From: Tribonema minus
Lineage: Eukaryota > Sar > Xanthophyceae > Tribonematales > Tribonemataceae
DNA: 64,000 nt
Direction: 5' to 3'
Assembly: GCA_017506865.1 (NCBI GenBank)
Contig: JAFCMP010000001.1
Coordinates: forward strand, 2,170,001-2,234,000
Shown: piece after piece, positions 31,228-43,240 of the stretch
Layout of the letters: each line of letters begins with the position of its first letter
Numbering within the stretch: position 1 is the first letter of the stretch
Program-made: the position numbers and the translations under genes
The notes under the pieces: model-generated
Databases searched by the model: none
The model's input: the letters and a program-made list of their open reading frames with translations, nothing else
Told to the model about the DNA's origin: nothing

Positions 31228-32887
31228 ATGGTGATTCTGAAGCACCGCAGCGACAGCAAGCAGCAGAAGCATTTTTTTGGCATCTTCAGCGCCGTGAAAC
31301 ATGCTGCGCAACAGGTTGGTGGCTTCGTCGTCGCCTCCGTAACGAGGCCGATTGACACAGGTAGCTGCGCATCCGAGCTTGTGCGGGCCCGGAGAGCTGC
31401 TCAGGTGCGCCGGTGACGACCCAGTGGCGCAGCAAGTACGACAGGCGCACCGTAGTGAACAACAACCGCATACTGCTGCCGCATGAGCCTCAGCCCGGCC
31501 CGCTGCTGACCAACGAGGCCTTCAGCGAAACGCACAGAGGGAACAGCGCATCATTCGCCAAGACAGGCGACCAACAGGGTGGGACAGGAGGCGTACGGGT
31601 GCCTTTACGCCCAGCCCAGTGGCTGGGTGGATGTACTGCCGGCGGCCGACATCGCCACAGACCCCGAGGGGACGGAGGAGAGGAGAGCCGATCTCCTGTC
31701 GGAGGTGCAGAGCCGAGGCCGGGTGAGTGATCGGTGCTTCGCTATAGGCGCTTTCAAATGACAACTCCTAATTCGAACGCCTTCGCAGTAGCTGCCAACT
31801 AACTACATGGCACTGTTCCATGGTGTGCCACACATGAGGTGAGGCACTGTCACGTGGTGCAGGGCACTGTTGTGACATGTCGTATTGATTGATGCTGAAG
31901 GTTGCTGTATTTGACGCTATGATTGATTAGTGCAAGCGCCTGTAGTAATGCATTGATCACTCCTCCGGCCCCAGCTCTGCACCTCCGACAGGTGAACGGC
32001 TCTCTTCTCCTTCGCCCCCTCGGGGTCTTTGGTGATGTCGGGGGGCTTCGGCGACACGTCCATCCACCAGAAAAATTGCGTAGAGGCAGCCGTATGCTCC
32101 TCCCTTACCCTGCTGGCCGCCATGACTCGACGGATTTGTGCTTGTGCTGCGGTAGGTGTCCCTAAAAGGCTCGTTGGCCAGCAGCAGTGGGCTAAGGTTC
32201 GTTTCGTTTGCGGATGTTGTTTGGTGTGCTTGCTCTGTTGCTGAATAGGATGCCATCTGTTGTTGCGAAACAGGCCTCACTTCACTAGTCGCCAGATGCC
32301 GAGCACTTGGTGAAGCGCCTTCACGTTCGCTACGAGCAAAAACTTAAAGAGCAGGTGTGGCCAGGTCTCCAAGTTCAACCACAGCGCGGAGCGTCACCCC
32401 CGCTTTTGACGGAAGCAGAGGGCAGTCACACAGAGGTGTGCAGGCCTAGACCACCATCCAAGCCACTTGATTCGGCTTTCCTGCTGCTCTGTTTTGTGCC
32501 TACCATGACCATCCGCGTCGCTCTGGCGAGCTCGGCCTCAGGCCGACAACTGCAACCTGCGCGGAGTTTGAACCATCAGAACAGGTGCGTGAGCTGCAGT
32601 TAGGCACCACCAGGACAACTGCAGCGATTGTTACAGCGCACGCTGACGATAAATTTTCGCCTCACCAGGACTTTGAGATGCCTGCTGAGAAATTGTTTTT
32701 CTTCAAAGAATTAAAAATCAGAATCAAAGAAGTAAGATCCCCCGCGCTGCAAGAACAGCTAAGCACAAATGACGACGACGCTCGGGGGGCAGAACGCTTG
32801 TATGGATTCAACGGAATATGGGCGCCACTCATCAACGGCCAGAGCAGTGTTAAGAACACGGCACTTTTCTCTTTTGGCTTGGGTTGA
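31228..32887 (+). pseudogene. Unrecognised multi-exon gene, apparently broken
   Basis: Possible exons: 31228-31360 (MVILKHRSDSKQQKH..., ends ACACAG with a GTAGCT donor); 31405-31722 (starts APVTTQWRSKYDRRTV, ends CGGCCGG before GTGAGT); 32293-32354 (DAEHLVKRLHVRYEQKLKEQ before GTGTGG); and about 32670-32887 (DFEMPAEKLFFFKELKIRIKEV...). The second exon changes frame near 31575: upstream reads LLPHEPQPGPLLTNEAF, downstream AYGCLYAQPSGWVDVLPAAD in the next frame, with strong third-position GC on both sides. The first intron would be only 44 bases. The last exon is AT-richer. I recognise no family. An inverted copy of the second exon lies in the next intron and is also frameshifted, so I treat the locus as damaged or mis-assembled. 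Confidence 0.4.
31490..32215. repeat. Inverted duplication of an exon (arms 31490-31758 and 31926-32215)
   Basis: The plus-strand exon TGCTGACCAACGAGGCCTTC ... CTGTCGGAGGTGCAGAGC.. reappears on the minus strand (CTGCTGGCCAACGAGCCTTT ... CTGTCGGAGGTGCAGAGCTG). The spacer is about 170 bases. Peptides align as NEAFSETHRG/NEPFRDTYRS and ADIATDPEGTEERRADLL/PDITKDPEGAKEKRAVHL. The arms differ by many substitutions and indels and each carries its own frameshift. Confidence 0.85.
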
Positions 32888-33341
32888 GGGATGCAAATAT
32901 CTGACATCTGCACGCCCCCCCAAATAGTAAGATGTTTTTTAGGAACGGGCGGACAGAGCTGGCATTGTCTTTGTGCGCAGCAGTAGTATGTTTTGCTTTG
33001 CCACGGGGGGGAAGGGGCCCACTCTTCTGGACAAGATCCTTACAGGTATCTTGTGCATGTACAGAACGTGAGAAATCCCACATAGCATAAACCTGAACTG
33101 ATCTGCTCAAGTGATGCCCGTGGTGCACTCTTGCAAGTCATGAGGACGCCTCTGACGCGCAGATCTGCGTTTACGTGCGCAAAGCAGGCATGCGCGCTCA
33201 TACATAAGACCCTGGTCCTTGCAAGGGCATGCTTACGCCTTCCTCTTGCACGCCGGCTCGTGCGACATGGCTCAACTCATGCGCCATGGCGCAACTCCGC
33301 TCAATGACAGACCTCTCCCCCCTCCGTGCCTCTCGCCCCAG

Positions 33342-34056
33342 ACCTTCCACACGGCAACTTTTACGCTTCTCTTCGGCGGCAACATCAATGAAGGCATGTC
33401 CAGGCCAATGTCGACGCACAGCACGCGGGTGCCGCCGACGCAGTGCGTGCCTTTGCGCTTGCCATTGGCGAGCAGTTGAAGATAACTCAGCTTCGCGATG
33501 CGGGCGCGCACGCCTCGCAGAGCGCGTGCAATGTGCCATCATGGTGCTGGTGAGCGCTGCCGCTGCTTTTGCCGCTGCCGCCGCTCTGTGAGCGCATGAT
33601 GCCGCTGAGCCGTTGCAGTATGTGATGACTTCGTGCGTGCAAGTGGCTTGCTGAGGCCTGATTGCTGCCTCTTTAAGCAGTGCAAAATTTTGCCCCTGGA
33701 GGTGGGGCGGCTACGATAGGCAACGCTGCAGCCTTGTCGCTCAACATGCAGACCCCTATTTGCCCTCAAAGCGCCGCAGTGCGTTAGAGTCCAGCATCAG
33801 CAACCATGCCACTGCCAAGTCGCTTGCCACTTTTGCTTTCACGTCGTTCCTGATGCTGTGACTTTTTTTACCTTGAAGCTCACGTGCGGTGGGCCGTCAC
33901 TGACACTCATGTACCTACCTACCTAACCACCATTACTGCGCGTCATCGCTCAGGTAGGTCCATCACCGGGGCGCGGAGACACGTCCACGTGCATTGCGCT
34001 GTTCGAACGCATTCACAACATGCCCAAGGGAGCTGTAGAGCTGGACGGATGCTATG
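33342..34056 (+). pseudogene. ABC transporter module 0: TM1 fragment and decayed Walker A exon
   Basis: After a CCCCAG acceptor, the frame TFHTATFTLLFGGNINEGMS matches the first transmembrane helix of ABCB/MDR-type exporters, then loses frame. At 33954-34056, after GCTCAG, the exon VGPSPGRGDTSTCIALFERI...GAVELDGCYG corresponds to the Walker A exon, but the P-loop GxxGxGKST has become GRGDTST, so the lysine is gone. A GTGAGT donor is kept. All modules in this array are on the plus strand. Confidence 0.65.
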
Positions 34057-34471
34057 GTGAGTCGCTGCATAAACCATGGTTGAAACACGCAGCATATGGG
34101 TCAATGAGCACAGCCGCAGTGCCTAATAGCGCGTGTGATCTCAGTTCCAAACTTGTCAGCGAGTGCGCATTTATGCATGTGCTGCGTGCGTCCATCTGCA
34201 CATTTCATCTGACTCTACAATTGTGCGCACGCATCAGCGCTCAACATGGCAGCCCATCACTTCCGCGCACACAGTGCTCTGCACTCGGCCTTGCTGCAAT
34301 TGTGTATCGGATTTTTCCCACCATGAGGACCCCATATCCCGGCACGTCGCATTCGCCACTCTGAGACATGCTGCACGCTTCGTCTCAGCCTGCATATGAC
34401 TGCGCGTGCGCGCGCACTGCCGCTCAACGTGCCAGCACTCAGTGCCCCCCTCCCCTCCCCCCTTTCCACAC

Positions 34472-35421
34472 ATCCTGCGCCGCAACTTCGGCTGGTTTGA
34501 CGCTGCAGACTACGCTGTCAGCATGTTCTGATGACCACCCTTGGCTTCCGCTATGGCGCATGCCATGTGCCTGGACATCCGTTCCAAGATGCAGCTGCTG
34601 GCCACTACTGCACACAGCATTGTCCTTGGCGTCAGCATCACTGCTGTGGCGTTTCCGCCTTGTCGCGCAGCTCGTCTCGCCCATTTTTGGTGAGTGCATG
34701 CAGCACCGCTCAGTTGAAAGCGCGTTGGAGAATACTTGACGGTATGGGGTACGGCTGCAACGTGATTCAATTGTGGTTCTGGCCATGGGCGGCGACCGCA
34801 TGCAGCGATGCTCAGTTAGCACACATGAGGGATGGGGGGGTGGGAACAGCGACTCAGTCAGCGTACACAATGGGTTGATATTCAGCACTGAAAGCAGTGA
34901 GTATGGCCACAATATGGCACCATCCGCAAGCAAGGGGAGCTCACGTGCCAGGCAGCTGCAGTTCCGTGTCCTGGGCAGCAACAAGCCATACTGTGCTCAC
35001 GCGCCCATGCGAGCCACGCTTTCGGACGTGGCATGCCCTGCTGCATTGCGGTTGCAGCAACAACAGTGATGTCGCGCCGGTCGACAAGTCAGGGATGTCG
35101 TACGTGGCCATGACAGCAACTTCAATCAAATCACCGACATGCTGGTGGCAGCGTCACAACGGTCTCATCAGCTTGTTTGTGCCACCTGTGCAATAAGCCT
35201 TTGTGACCACAGAAATGTTTCACTTTGAAGCGCACGGGCTCAAGTAAAGCTCGATTGTGTGCGTTTTCTGGCCGTCACTGACATCCGCCTATCTACCTAC
35301 AACCGCCGCTGCGCATCATTGCTCAGGTGGTCCCATTACGCAGAGACAAGTTCACATTCATGGAGATGTCTACGCGCTTCTTAACACCACCAAGGTCGCC
35401 ATGGAGCGGCCAACTGCAATG
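34472..35421 (+). pseudogene. ABC transporter module 1: transmembrane exon plus Walker A exon, decayed
   Basis: 34472-34689 starts ILRRNFGWFDAADYAVSMF, matching the MDR coupling region 'LRqdigWFD', then meets a stop. After a frame change, codons resembling MAHAMCLDIRSKMQLLATTA and a 3' end CGCCCATTTTTG before GTGAGT follow. The acceptor has lost its AG (CACATC instead of CAGATC). 35327-35421 is the Walker A exon relic after GCTCAG; the P-loop is unrecognisable but the flanks are conserved. Confidence 0.65.
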
Positions 35422-36256
35422 GTGAGTCGCCGCATGAAGCATTGGTTGGAGTACGAAGCACAAAGGTTGCGGACCACAGGCGCGGTGCTTGTAGTGTGCA
35501 CGTCACTGGGTGCACACTGGCTTGCATGGCAATTACGTGCTTTTCATGCATCAACTGGCACTGTGCCCTCTGCCTGAGCGCACACATCAGCAATGAAGCT
35601 TGGCGTCCGATCGCTTCCATGCACACAGTGCTTCGTACTCGGCTTTCAAATTGCTGTAACCCTGCTTACACTGACAGCTACAATATGAGAGCGCTCGACA
35701 TAAGAGCGTTCACATTTTTTGAGTGGTCTCTCTGCTGGACGCAGATCTGGTCGATGTAAAAGTGGTTTGGTGCTGCACTGGGCTGAGCGCTTTTATATCG
35801 CGTCCACCACCGCTCGCCGCTTCACGATCGATGCATTAATGGCGGCTGTTGTATGTTCTTGTTAACGCTCAAGCGTATCACAGCCATATAGCACACGCTG
35901 CCGCAGCCGCAGTGCTGTGAGATTGCTTTGCAACTTGATTCAAAGCCAGCTTCAATTATTGGTACACAAACCCTGGATAGCCTACTTCAAACCCTAGTAG
36001 TGGGGTTAGGGTTAGACAGGTTTGACGTAATCCCTACATAACATTCCCAGGACATCATCAGAGCGGTCATTGTATGAGGGTGGTGAGGCTGGCGGGACAG
36101 ATCCCCTCTGTACCACATTAAGTGACCGCATGGGGATCCCCTCACGTTGCAGCCCTTACTGTGAGACTGCATGACTGCGCTCCTATGCGCCAGCACTCAA
36201 ACCGCCAGCGCTCAATGTGCCAGCGCTCATCGCCTCTCCCTCCACCTTTCTCTCAG

Positions 36257-36385
36257 ATTCTACTTCACGGAACGCCACGCAGCACGCTGCGAGTGTCCTG
36301 CTCGTCATCGGGCGGCGGCATCGGCATCGGCATCAGCACGCTATGGCAGCTTGGGCTCGTCTCACTGCTGCTCCTGCCCATGGTC
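36257..36385 (+). pseudogene. ABC transporter module 2: transmembrane exon fragment
   Basis: TCTCAG acceptor followed by ATTCTAC.TCACGGAA, an internal deletion, and a good 3' end GGCAGCTTGGGCTCGTCTCACTG ... CCCATGGTCG before GTGAGTGCATGCAG, the same exon end as at 55592. Followed at 36545-36800 by intron sequence shared with modules 3 and 4. A Walker A exon for this module was not found. Confidence 0.6.
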
Positions 36386-38194
36386 GGTGAGTGCATGCAG
36401 CGATGCTCTGAGTCAGTCTGCACGCACGAGGGCTGAGCGTGAGCGCAGCGGCTTGTCAGCGTATATTATGGGGTCAATTGGGTACGTGGCGGCAAAGGGT
36501 ATCATAATGGCCACAATTAACATTCACTCATGTCCTGCCCGCCCGTGGTCGTCAGGTCCGTTTGTTAGTCAGCATACGTGCAGGGCCTGGATTGAGAGCG
36601 CCAGATAGGACAGAGAGTATGTCTCTGATCAGATCAAAATTTTAGTAGTAAGATGTCGAATTCCATCAACCTGAGGCATTGCCGTCAGTGTGCAACACTC
36701 ACATCGTACGGAATAAAGTGTCAACGTATGGTGACATCAACCAAAGATTATACTTCAAGTATCCACTATACACAAGTCACAATGATGACATGTGTTTGGG
36801 CAAGATGGTCATGCTGGTGAGCTTGGCGTTGAGCCATCATCTCCACAGCCGGGAGAAGTACGGGTGAGAAAGACCAACCAGATTAGAGTAATATAGTAAG
36901 TAACCCGCAAGGAGTGGATTACTCGTGCTCTGCTCAGACTTGCCGAGCCTGGACGAGTGCTCACCTGCCACTCTCCAAATGACCAGCGAAGGTTGGAGTG
37001 GCTTGGCCACTCATACTTTGTCACCAACAATCACTGCTAGGTAGAGATGGAGTGAGGAAGCGTACTCGGTACTCTTTGTTTGTTGAGTTGGAGTAGTCTA
37101 CTCTGTTACTCTACCAACAAGGGGGTACTTTTGCCCAGCTATGTAATGCTATGTCAGAGTGCGATGGCGACACTACTCCAGGACCTTGCAGGCGTTGCAA
37201 GGCTGGGCTCTGCGCCCAGACTCATAGCCAGCCGCGCCTTGCTTTGGGCTTACGGCATTGCAACTGCAGCAGCGGTGGCCTTACCAAGCGGGGGCTCTAT
37301 GAATGCCAGCTGCAATCGGTTCGGCGATCATCTGACGAGTTTTATACTTTGTATGTAGACATGTAGCATATGCTACATAATAATGCGCACGTGCTGCATG
37401 TATGCAAACTTTTTGAGATCGGCTTCAATTTCTTTTTGCGCGCTCTGCCTCTGTATACATTACATTGTACTATATACAATAGTACACGGCGAGGTCGTAC
37501 CTGGCAGGCACAACGAATGCCGCGAACACGGATGGCTATGCTGCTGGGGTGGTAGAGGACGCGAAGGACAAGCACCACACCGGCACCTTGATATCATCTT
37601 GGGTCTTTGTGCCACTCGTGCAGGAGTCGTACGGACGGCTGGGCAAGCAGACATAACTTTTTGTAAATTTAAGGAGTTGGCAATGCGCTCAGCACTGTGC
37701 TCAGGCGAGGGGAAGGCAGATGTTGCGCAACGCCGGGCTTGCTAAGCGCCAGATCCTCATTGAGCTGAGTAATACTATGTCGTTGGCGCAGCAGTTGGCG
37801 GAGCGCATCATGACGTACACACGCGGAGCGCAAATGCTGCGCTGTATTGCAGCGCCGGTATCCAGGCTTCTAGGGCGCAGTGCAGACTAGGCCTCTGGGT
37901 TAAAGCATGTTTTTCGGTTGCATAGGCGACCGGCCTCCTTGGGCCGTTATCAATACAAGTCCACAAGTACATGTACTGTCTGTCACACTGGTAGAGTACA
38001 TTGCGCTACGGAATCTTGAATTATGATGCGTGGTGGTTTATATGTGCATTACCGTACTTCCAATAGATATATGTAGAGTACAATGAATAGTATCCTCTGG
38101 TTTTCTTCTAAGACAATGTCATAAGGTTGCTTTGCACGGGCTGGCTCCATGATAAATCCAAAGGGCCACTGGCACCTAGGTTGGATCTTCTAGT
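36386..38194. other. Decayed intron sequence and unassigned DNA
   Basis: 36545-36830 matches 40240-40575 and 41570-41940 and is intron-type sequence of the ABC modules. 36930-37130 is rich in GAGT/ACTC motifs resembling 42700-43240. 37140-37370 has a protein-like frame (MSECDGDTTPGPCRRCKAGL...) without splice support. 36003-36015 is a short TTAGGG stretch. Confidence 0.5.
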
Positions 38195-39010
38195 TTTCTG
38201 GACCACCGGCCGCTGAAGAGTTTCTCAAAGGTCGCCTGGGCCTGTTGAAGTGCGCAGCCAGCGGCAACACCTACCTTGCAGATGCAGTATGCAGCCAACT
38301 GCGGAGCCGTGACAAGTGTGGCAAGTGGGCCGCAGCAGAGCATGGGCACGTGGGTTTCCAGCGGCACTGCATAGTAGAAGTATCACCCCCCCCCCCAAAT
38401 TTCAAGGAGACTTAAACTGCCGTGTGCGATGCCGCTGCTGGCAGTGCTTGAAACCCTGAAGCTGCTGCGCGCGTTCAACTGCCAGTGGCTCTGGGGGGCA
38501 AACACACTAACCGCAGCCTACACCGGTGGCCATGGAGCAGCTGTAAATTATCTCCTAAAATGTGACTGCGCGATAGATGAAAAAGTAGCAGCTGCACGCG
38601 AGCATCTCCAAGTCTCCCGCCTTAGCCGCTGCAGCTGCTACTCCTTCATCTATCGTGCAGCCACATTCAAGGAGATAATCTACAACTGCCCCGTGGCCGC
38701 CGGTGTAGGCTGCGGTTACTGTGTTTGCCCCAGGGCCACTTGAACGTGCAAAACGCCATCAGGGTTTCAAGCTGTCCACTGCTAGCAGCAGCATTGCACA
38801 CGGCAGTTGATGTCTCTATGAACTGCAATGGGCAGCGATTGCAGTGCCGCGGGCCCGTACTCTGCTGCGGCTGCAAGCACTTACGAGGTCCACTTGCTAC
38901 CCTTGTTACGGCTCCGCAGATGTTTGCGTATGGCATCTGCGAGGCTGGTGTTGCCGCTGCAGGCAGCGCACTTCAACAGGCCCATGCCGCACTCTGTGAA
39001 CCCTTCAGCA
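38195..39010. repeat. Near-palindromic pair of ankyrin-type pseudogene fragments
   Basis: 38195-38597 (left) is the reverse complement of 38613-39010 (right), with a spacer of about 15 bases. The plus strand of the left arm reads LETLKLLRAFNCQWLWGANT and TAAYTGGHGAAVNYLL, the helix-turn-helix rhythm of ankyrin repeats of the 'A..GHL.vl..l...GC.w' type. The right arm repeats it on the other strand. Neither arm has a full gene. Right-arm copy has extra bases in the Ala/Ser stretch. Confidence 0.75.
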
Positions 39011-39953
39011 GTGCTGCGACCTAATTCGACGTAGAAGATCCGCCCTTCCACAAGCGATGTTTGACTTCCCGTGGAGCCGACCCTAAGGCTTGCAGAGTCC
39101 GCATCATGGAACACAGTGCCGCGGTCCGGCCATGCAGTTCTGCACAGACCTCTGCACCGGCAAAACCCTTCAGCCAGGGCGGCCATGGATCGGTAGCACC
39201 CTGCTCCTACTATAGGTATTGCAGCACGCGTGTGCGGGGTGCCAGCTGCCTGAGTCGGCCCGGGGCGCCCTCCTCCTGCTGCTGTGAGAGTTTGCCCTTC
39301 ACCACCGGCACCGGCATCTGCGACCTTTGAGGTGCCCCAACTTGAAAGACTTCGCCTGCTGATGGCGCCTTCACCGGCAGCCGGTTCCATCCGAGGTGTT
39401 TCTCAAGAGCTCAGAGCGCTGAGAGCCTCTACTGGTGCTGGTGCTGCCGCCAGTGCCGGCTGAACGTGAAGATTGCTAGCCTAAGGCTTTGATTTCTGCG
39501 GGGAGCCGATGATTTGCCTCAACTCGATGGTCACGTCCCTTCTGGTCCATGGTGCGCTGCGCACAGCAAGCTCGGTACATAATGTATGACTTGAAGTACA
39601 GGTAGAGGTTGCAGTTGAACTTTTAAATGTGGAGCTTCTGAACTGTGGTTACAGAAAGCCTGAGGTCTGTCCGAAGCTCAGGAACTTCAAGGCACATCTT
39701 GATCTGACACATGGCTCTGCCCATGAATTTACACAAAGAGCGGCAGGCACACATCAAGGTTGTTCAATCAGCTCACTTGCTGCAGTCATGCATTGGGTAG
39801 GCTCCACATACAGTGACTGCACTAATTATTTCGCATGTCGCATCCTCCACCTTGAGACTTGCTGTGCGCGTAATATCAAACTGTACAACGGCGTGCACGC
39901 ATCAGCGCTCAGTGCACTGGCGCTCATCGCCCCTCCCCCCGCCATCCCCTCAG

Positions 39954-41330
39954 ATTCTACGACACGGCATTGACATTGACATCATGCAGCGCGCTGCAAG
40001 CGCCTGCTTGCCATGATCTGGCTCGGCGGCGGCGATGGTTTTGACGGCGGCTTCAGCACGTTATGGCAGCTTGAACGCGTCGCACTGCTGGTCCTGCCAC
40101 TGGTCGGTGAGGGCATGCAGCGATGCTCGGAGTCAGTCTGCACGCGCGAGGGCTGGAGATGAGCGCAGCGGCTCAGTATGGGGCGAGCTTCAGTACTTGG
40201 CGATAGGGGGCATGGCGGCAAGCACTGATTTCCTGCCCGTGTTAGGTATCAGGTAGGAGTCCAGATTTCCAGCAGCAGATGTGCGGGCCTGGGCCGAGAG
40301 CACCACATTGCGGCAGATGGTATGTCCCTGGTCAGGTATAGACTGCAGTGATGCAGTGATGGAAGTTTAAGTTGCCCACGGTCAGTGGATGCTGGCTCAT
40401 TGACAGCCAGCGTACGCTGGGTTGCAATGTTGAAAATAATGAAGAATTGTGTTCAGTGTACATTGGTCACACAGTAAGAAAGAAAGTGTCAGCACTATGG
40501 TGACATCATTAACGCATTGTGATCAATATAATCCAGTCACAATACTGACGCGGGCAGGGTTTTGGCACTGGTGAGCACTGCTGCTGCCGCTGCTGCCGCA
40601 TGTGAGCGCATGACGCTGCTGAGCCATTTTGGACTCGAGGAGATGCTCGCATGAGATGATCGCTGTGCTTGCTTGCTTGGTCAGGCGACGGACGGTATCA
40701 AGCACTACGGAGCATTGTTGTGCATCTGTTTGAGTGCGCACGTGCGCTATTACAGGACTTTTGTGATGCCGTTGCCTCGTGCTTTCATGAAGGCAACTTG
40801 AACATTGGCCGAAAACAACGAGTCAGCGCCGCAGTGTTACTGGCGCAATGATGTAGGTGAGGCTGTTGCGTCGCGTGCGTGCGGCTTAAGTAATTACTGA
40901 AACGTTCCTGCTGCCTCATCGACCACTGCGCAGTCTACGCTGCCCCTGCTGTGGGCCTCTACAGTCGGCAGCGCTTACCTTATTAAGCAGCATCAGCCTT
41001 CAAGGAACAGACCTCTGTTTGCAATGACATTATTGCGGTAAGTTCATGCTCAGCATTGGAGAAAATGGCACTGCGCGGTCTCGCTGGCCGTTTTTGTTGC
41101 AGATTGGCGAATGCTCATCCTGATTCAAATCCCTACACCTTGACACGAGCGCTCAGATTCATCATGATCATGCTCGTTGCGGACTATCTCTGACACTCGC
41201 CTTACCTACCGCTGCTGCGCGTCATTGCTCAGGTACGCCAGTCACCTGGGCGCAGAGTACCCGCGCGTCGTGCTGCTCAAACGCGTTTACGACGTCGCCA
41301 AAGGCGCCATAATGCTGGACGGCCGCTATG
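39954..41330 (+). pseudogene. ABC transporter module 3: transmembrane and Walker A exon relics
   Basis: 39954-40106 begins CAG/ATTCTACGACACGG (ILR exon) and ends CACTGGTCG before GTGAGGGC, with TTATGGCAGCTTGAACGCGT for the 'WQLGLV' helix. Then follow the shared intron blocks (40240-40575), and at 41233-41330, after GCTCAG, the Walker A exon relic, ending AAAGGCGCCATAATGCTGG.. GCTATG before GTGAGT. The P-loop is lost. Confidence 0.6.
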
Positions 41331-42440
41331 GTGAGTCACCGCATCAAATCAGTTTTAAAAAGAGCATGTGGCTGATTGAACACAGCCGCGGTGCTTATAC
41401 ATAGCAATCATGGACTCAGTTCCAGCCTGTTTACGAATTGTCAATTATGCACGTGCTGCGTGCATTCAGTCCCGCTGCATACCGCATCTGGAATTATATG
41501 ATGGCGCGCACGCATCAGCGCTCAGCCAGAAAATGATTTGCCCATGTCCCCTCAGCTGATCATAAGGTGTGTGTCCGGCTTTTCAGCCCGCATATATAGA
41601 AGTACAGAGCCATCTGGGTTCAGAGCACCAGGAAGCTTAAGCGCAGAGAGCAGGTCCCTTGTCAAGTATACTTCAGAGTAGATTACGCAGTCAGTGATTG
41701 AAGTTGAAATTCTCATCGCCGGTGAGTGCTGGCTTATTGACAGTCCGCGCACGCCAAATTGCAGTGGCAAAAACCATCAAGCATTGACCACAAAGGTGGC
41801 ATGAAAACACTACTCACATGGTACAAAATGGAGCGTTGAACCTCAAACATCATGGCGAAGCCATCAACGCATGGTAATTGCAGTACACCAGTCACAGCAC
41901 CAGCGGGGGCAAGTTGGTTGTCTGGTGCCACTCAGCACTGCTGCTGCTACTACCGCTGCCGCCGCATTGTGAGCGCATCATGCTGCTGAGGGATTGATAT
42001 GCGATCCGCCCCGGAGTGGATTCCTGGAGACGCTTGCACTGGGTGATAGGAACGCTTGCTCGTTTGGTCGCAATAAAGTGCACTACTGCGGCACAGGCGC
42101 GGAGTTTATAGCGTGCACGTTTCTCTGTCCGACCTTGACTGCATGCTGATGCAGGTGCTTCACGCTCACGCACCCGCACTGCTCACTTCCCTCTGTGGTT
42201 TGATGACTGCGCGTTTGCAACAGTGCTCATGTGCCAACAGTCGATATGTTCCGCGCACACTGTGCTATATACACGTGCACCCCTGTTGCTATCATGCTTT
42301 GGGATCCCCCCACATCGCATAGGGATCCCACCACATTGCATTATGATCCCCCGCTCTGCCTGCACACACTGCGTACTAGTGCTCATTGCACCGCACCAGC
42401 GCTCAGCGCAACAGCGCTCATCCCCCCCCCCCCCCCTCAG

Positions 42441-42625
42441 ATCCTGCGCCACAACTTTGGCTGGTGTGATGGCGCGATCATCAGCCTTGACGGACGCCAC
42501 TGCTGCGGCGTGTGCAGTGTTCATCGACATCCGCCTTCATCCAAGGCGGCCATCGGCATTGGCATCACCATCACCACCATGCATGCACCTTGGGCTCATG
42601 GTGCTGCTGGTCCTGCTGATGGCTG
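42441..42625 (+). pseudogene. ABC transporter module 4: transmembrane exon relic
   Basis: After a C-run and CTCAG, the exon reads ILRHNFGWCDGAIISLDGRH, with WFD changed to WCD and the middle collapsed. It ends GCTGGTCCTGCTGATGGCTG before GTGAGTGCATG. Its matching nucleotide-binding part probably starts with the Walker A relic at 48549. Confidence 0.6.
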
Positions 42626-42689
42626 GTGAGTGCATGTAGCACAGCTCTATGAGTAGCAGTGCTCAACGGCAGGGGGTATGGCTGCAATC

Positions 42690-43240
42690 GATTATCTTCA
42701 GCGGTTGTAATGACTCCACACTCGGAGTCGTAGCTGACTCTGCACTCCGCTCCAGCCAGAGTGGAGCGGAGTCGTGAGTCGTTCGGCATACCTCCTTGCT
42801 CAGCAGAGTTGGAGTCGGAGTCGTTCGCCTAGCAAAGTTGCTTGGTCCAAAGTCGCAGCGGAGCCATCGGAGCGATAGGCCCCGACTCCTGGGCTGAGCA
42901 TGCCTGCGTGTGCGCAACCATGCATATATTCAATGCAGCGGTGCAATGCGGTGCCGAACCGTGGCTGCAAGTAGCTAAGCAACAGACAGATGCAGTGCAG
43001 GGTGGTAGTGGCTCCTAATAGGCGGGAGGGGAGTCGTCGCCCTCCGCTTTGACTCCGCTCCGACTCCGCTCTGGCCGGAAGGGAGTTGGAGTCGTTTGGG
43101 CCACCTTATTGCTCCGAGCCCCTCAAGTCAGAGTTGGAGTTGTACAACAATAGGCGCCAGCTCCCCGGAGTGCAGTCAGATTTGGAAGCACACGCGTCAC
43201 AGCTCCGCGGAGCAGAGTCGGAGTCGTTCGGGTTTGAGGG
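42690..43240. repeat. GAGTC/GACTC-rich degenerate repeat block
   Basis: The hexamers GGAGTC, GACTCC and GAGTCG recur more than 20 times on both strands, often as GACTCCGCTCCGACTCCGC and GTTGGAGTCGGAGTCG. It resembles an expanded, degenerate 6-base microsatellite that has been folded and rearranged. No gene is visible. 43260-44690 to the right is AT-richer and holds nothing I can support. Confidence 0.7.
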
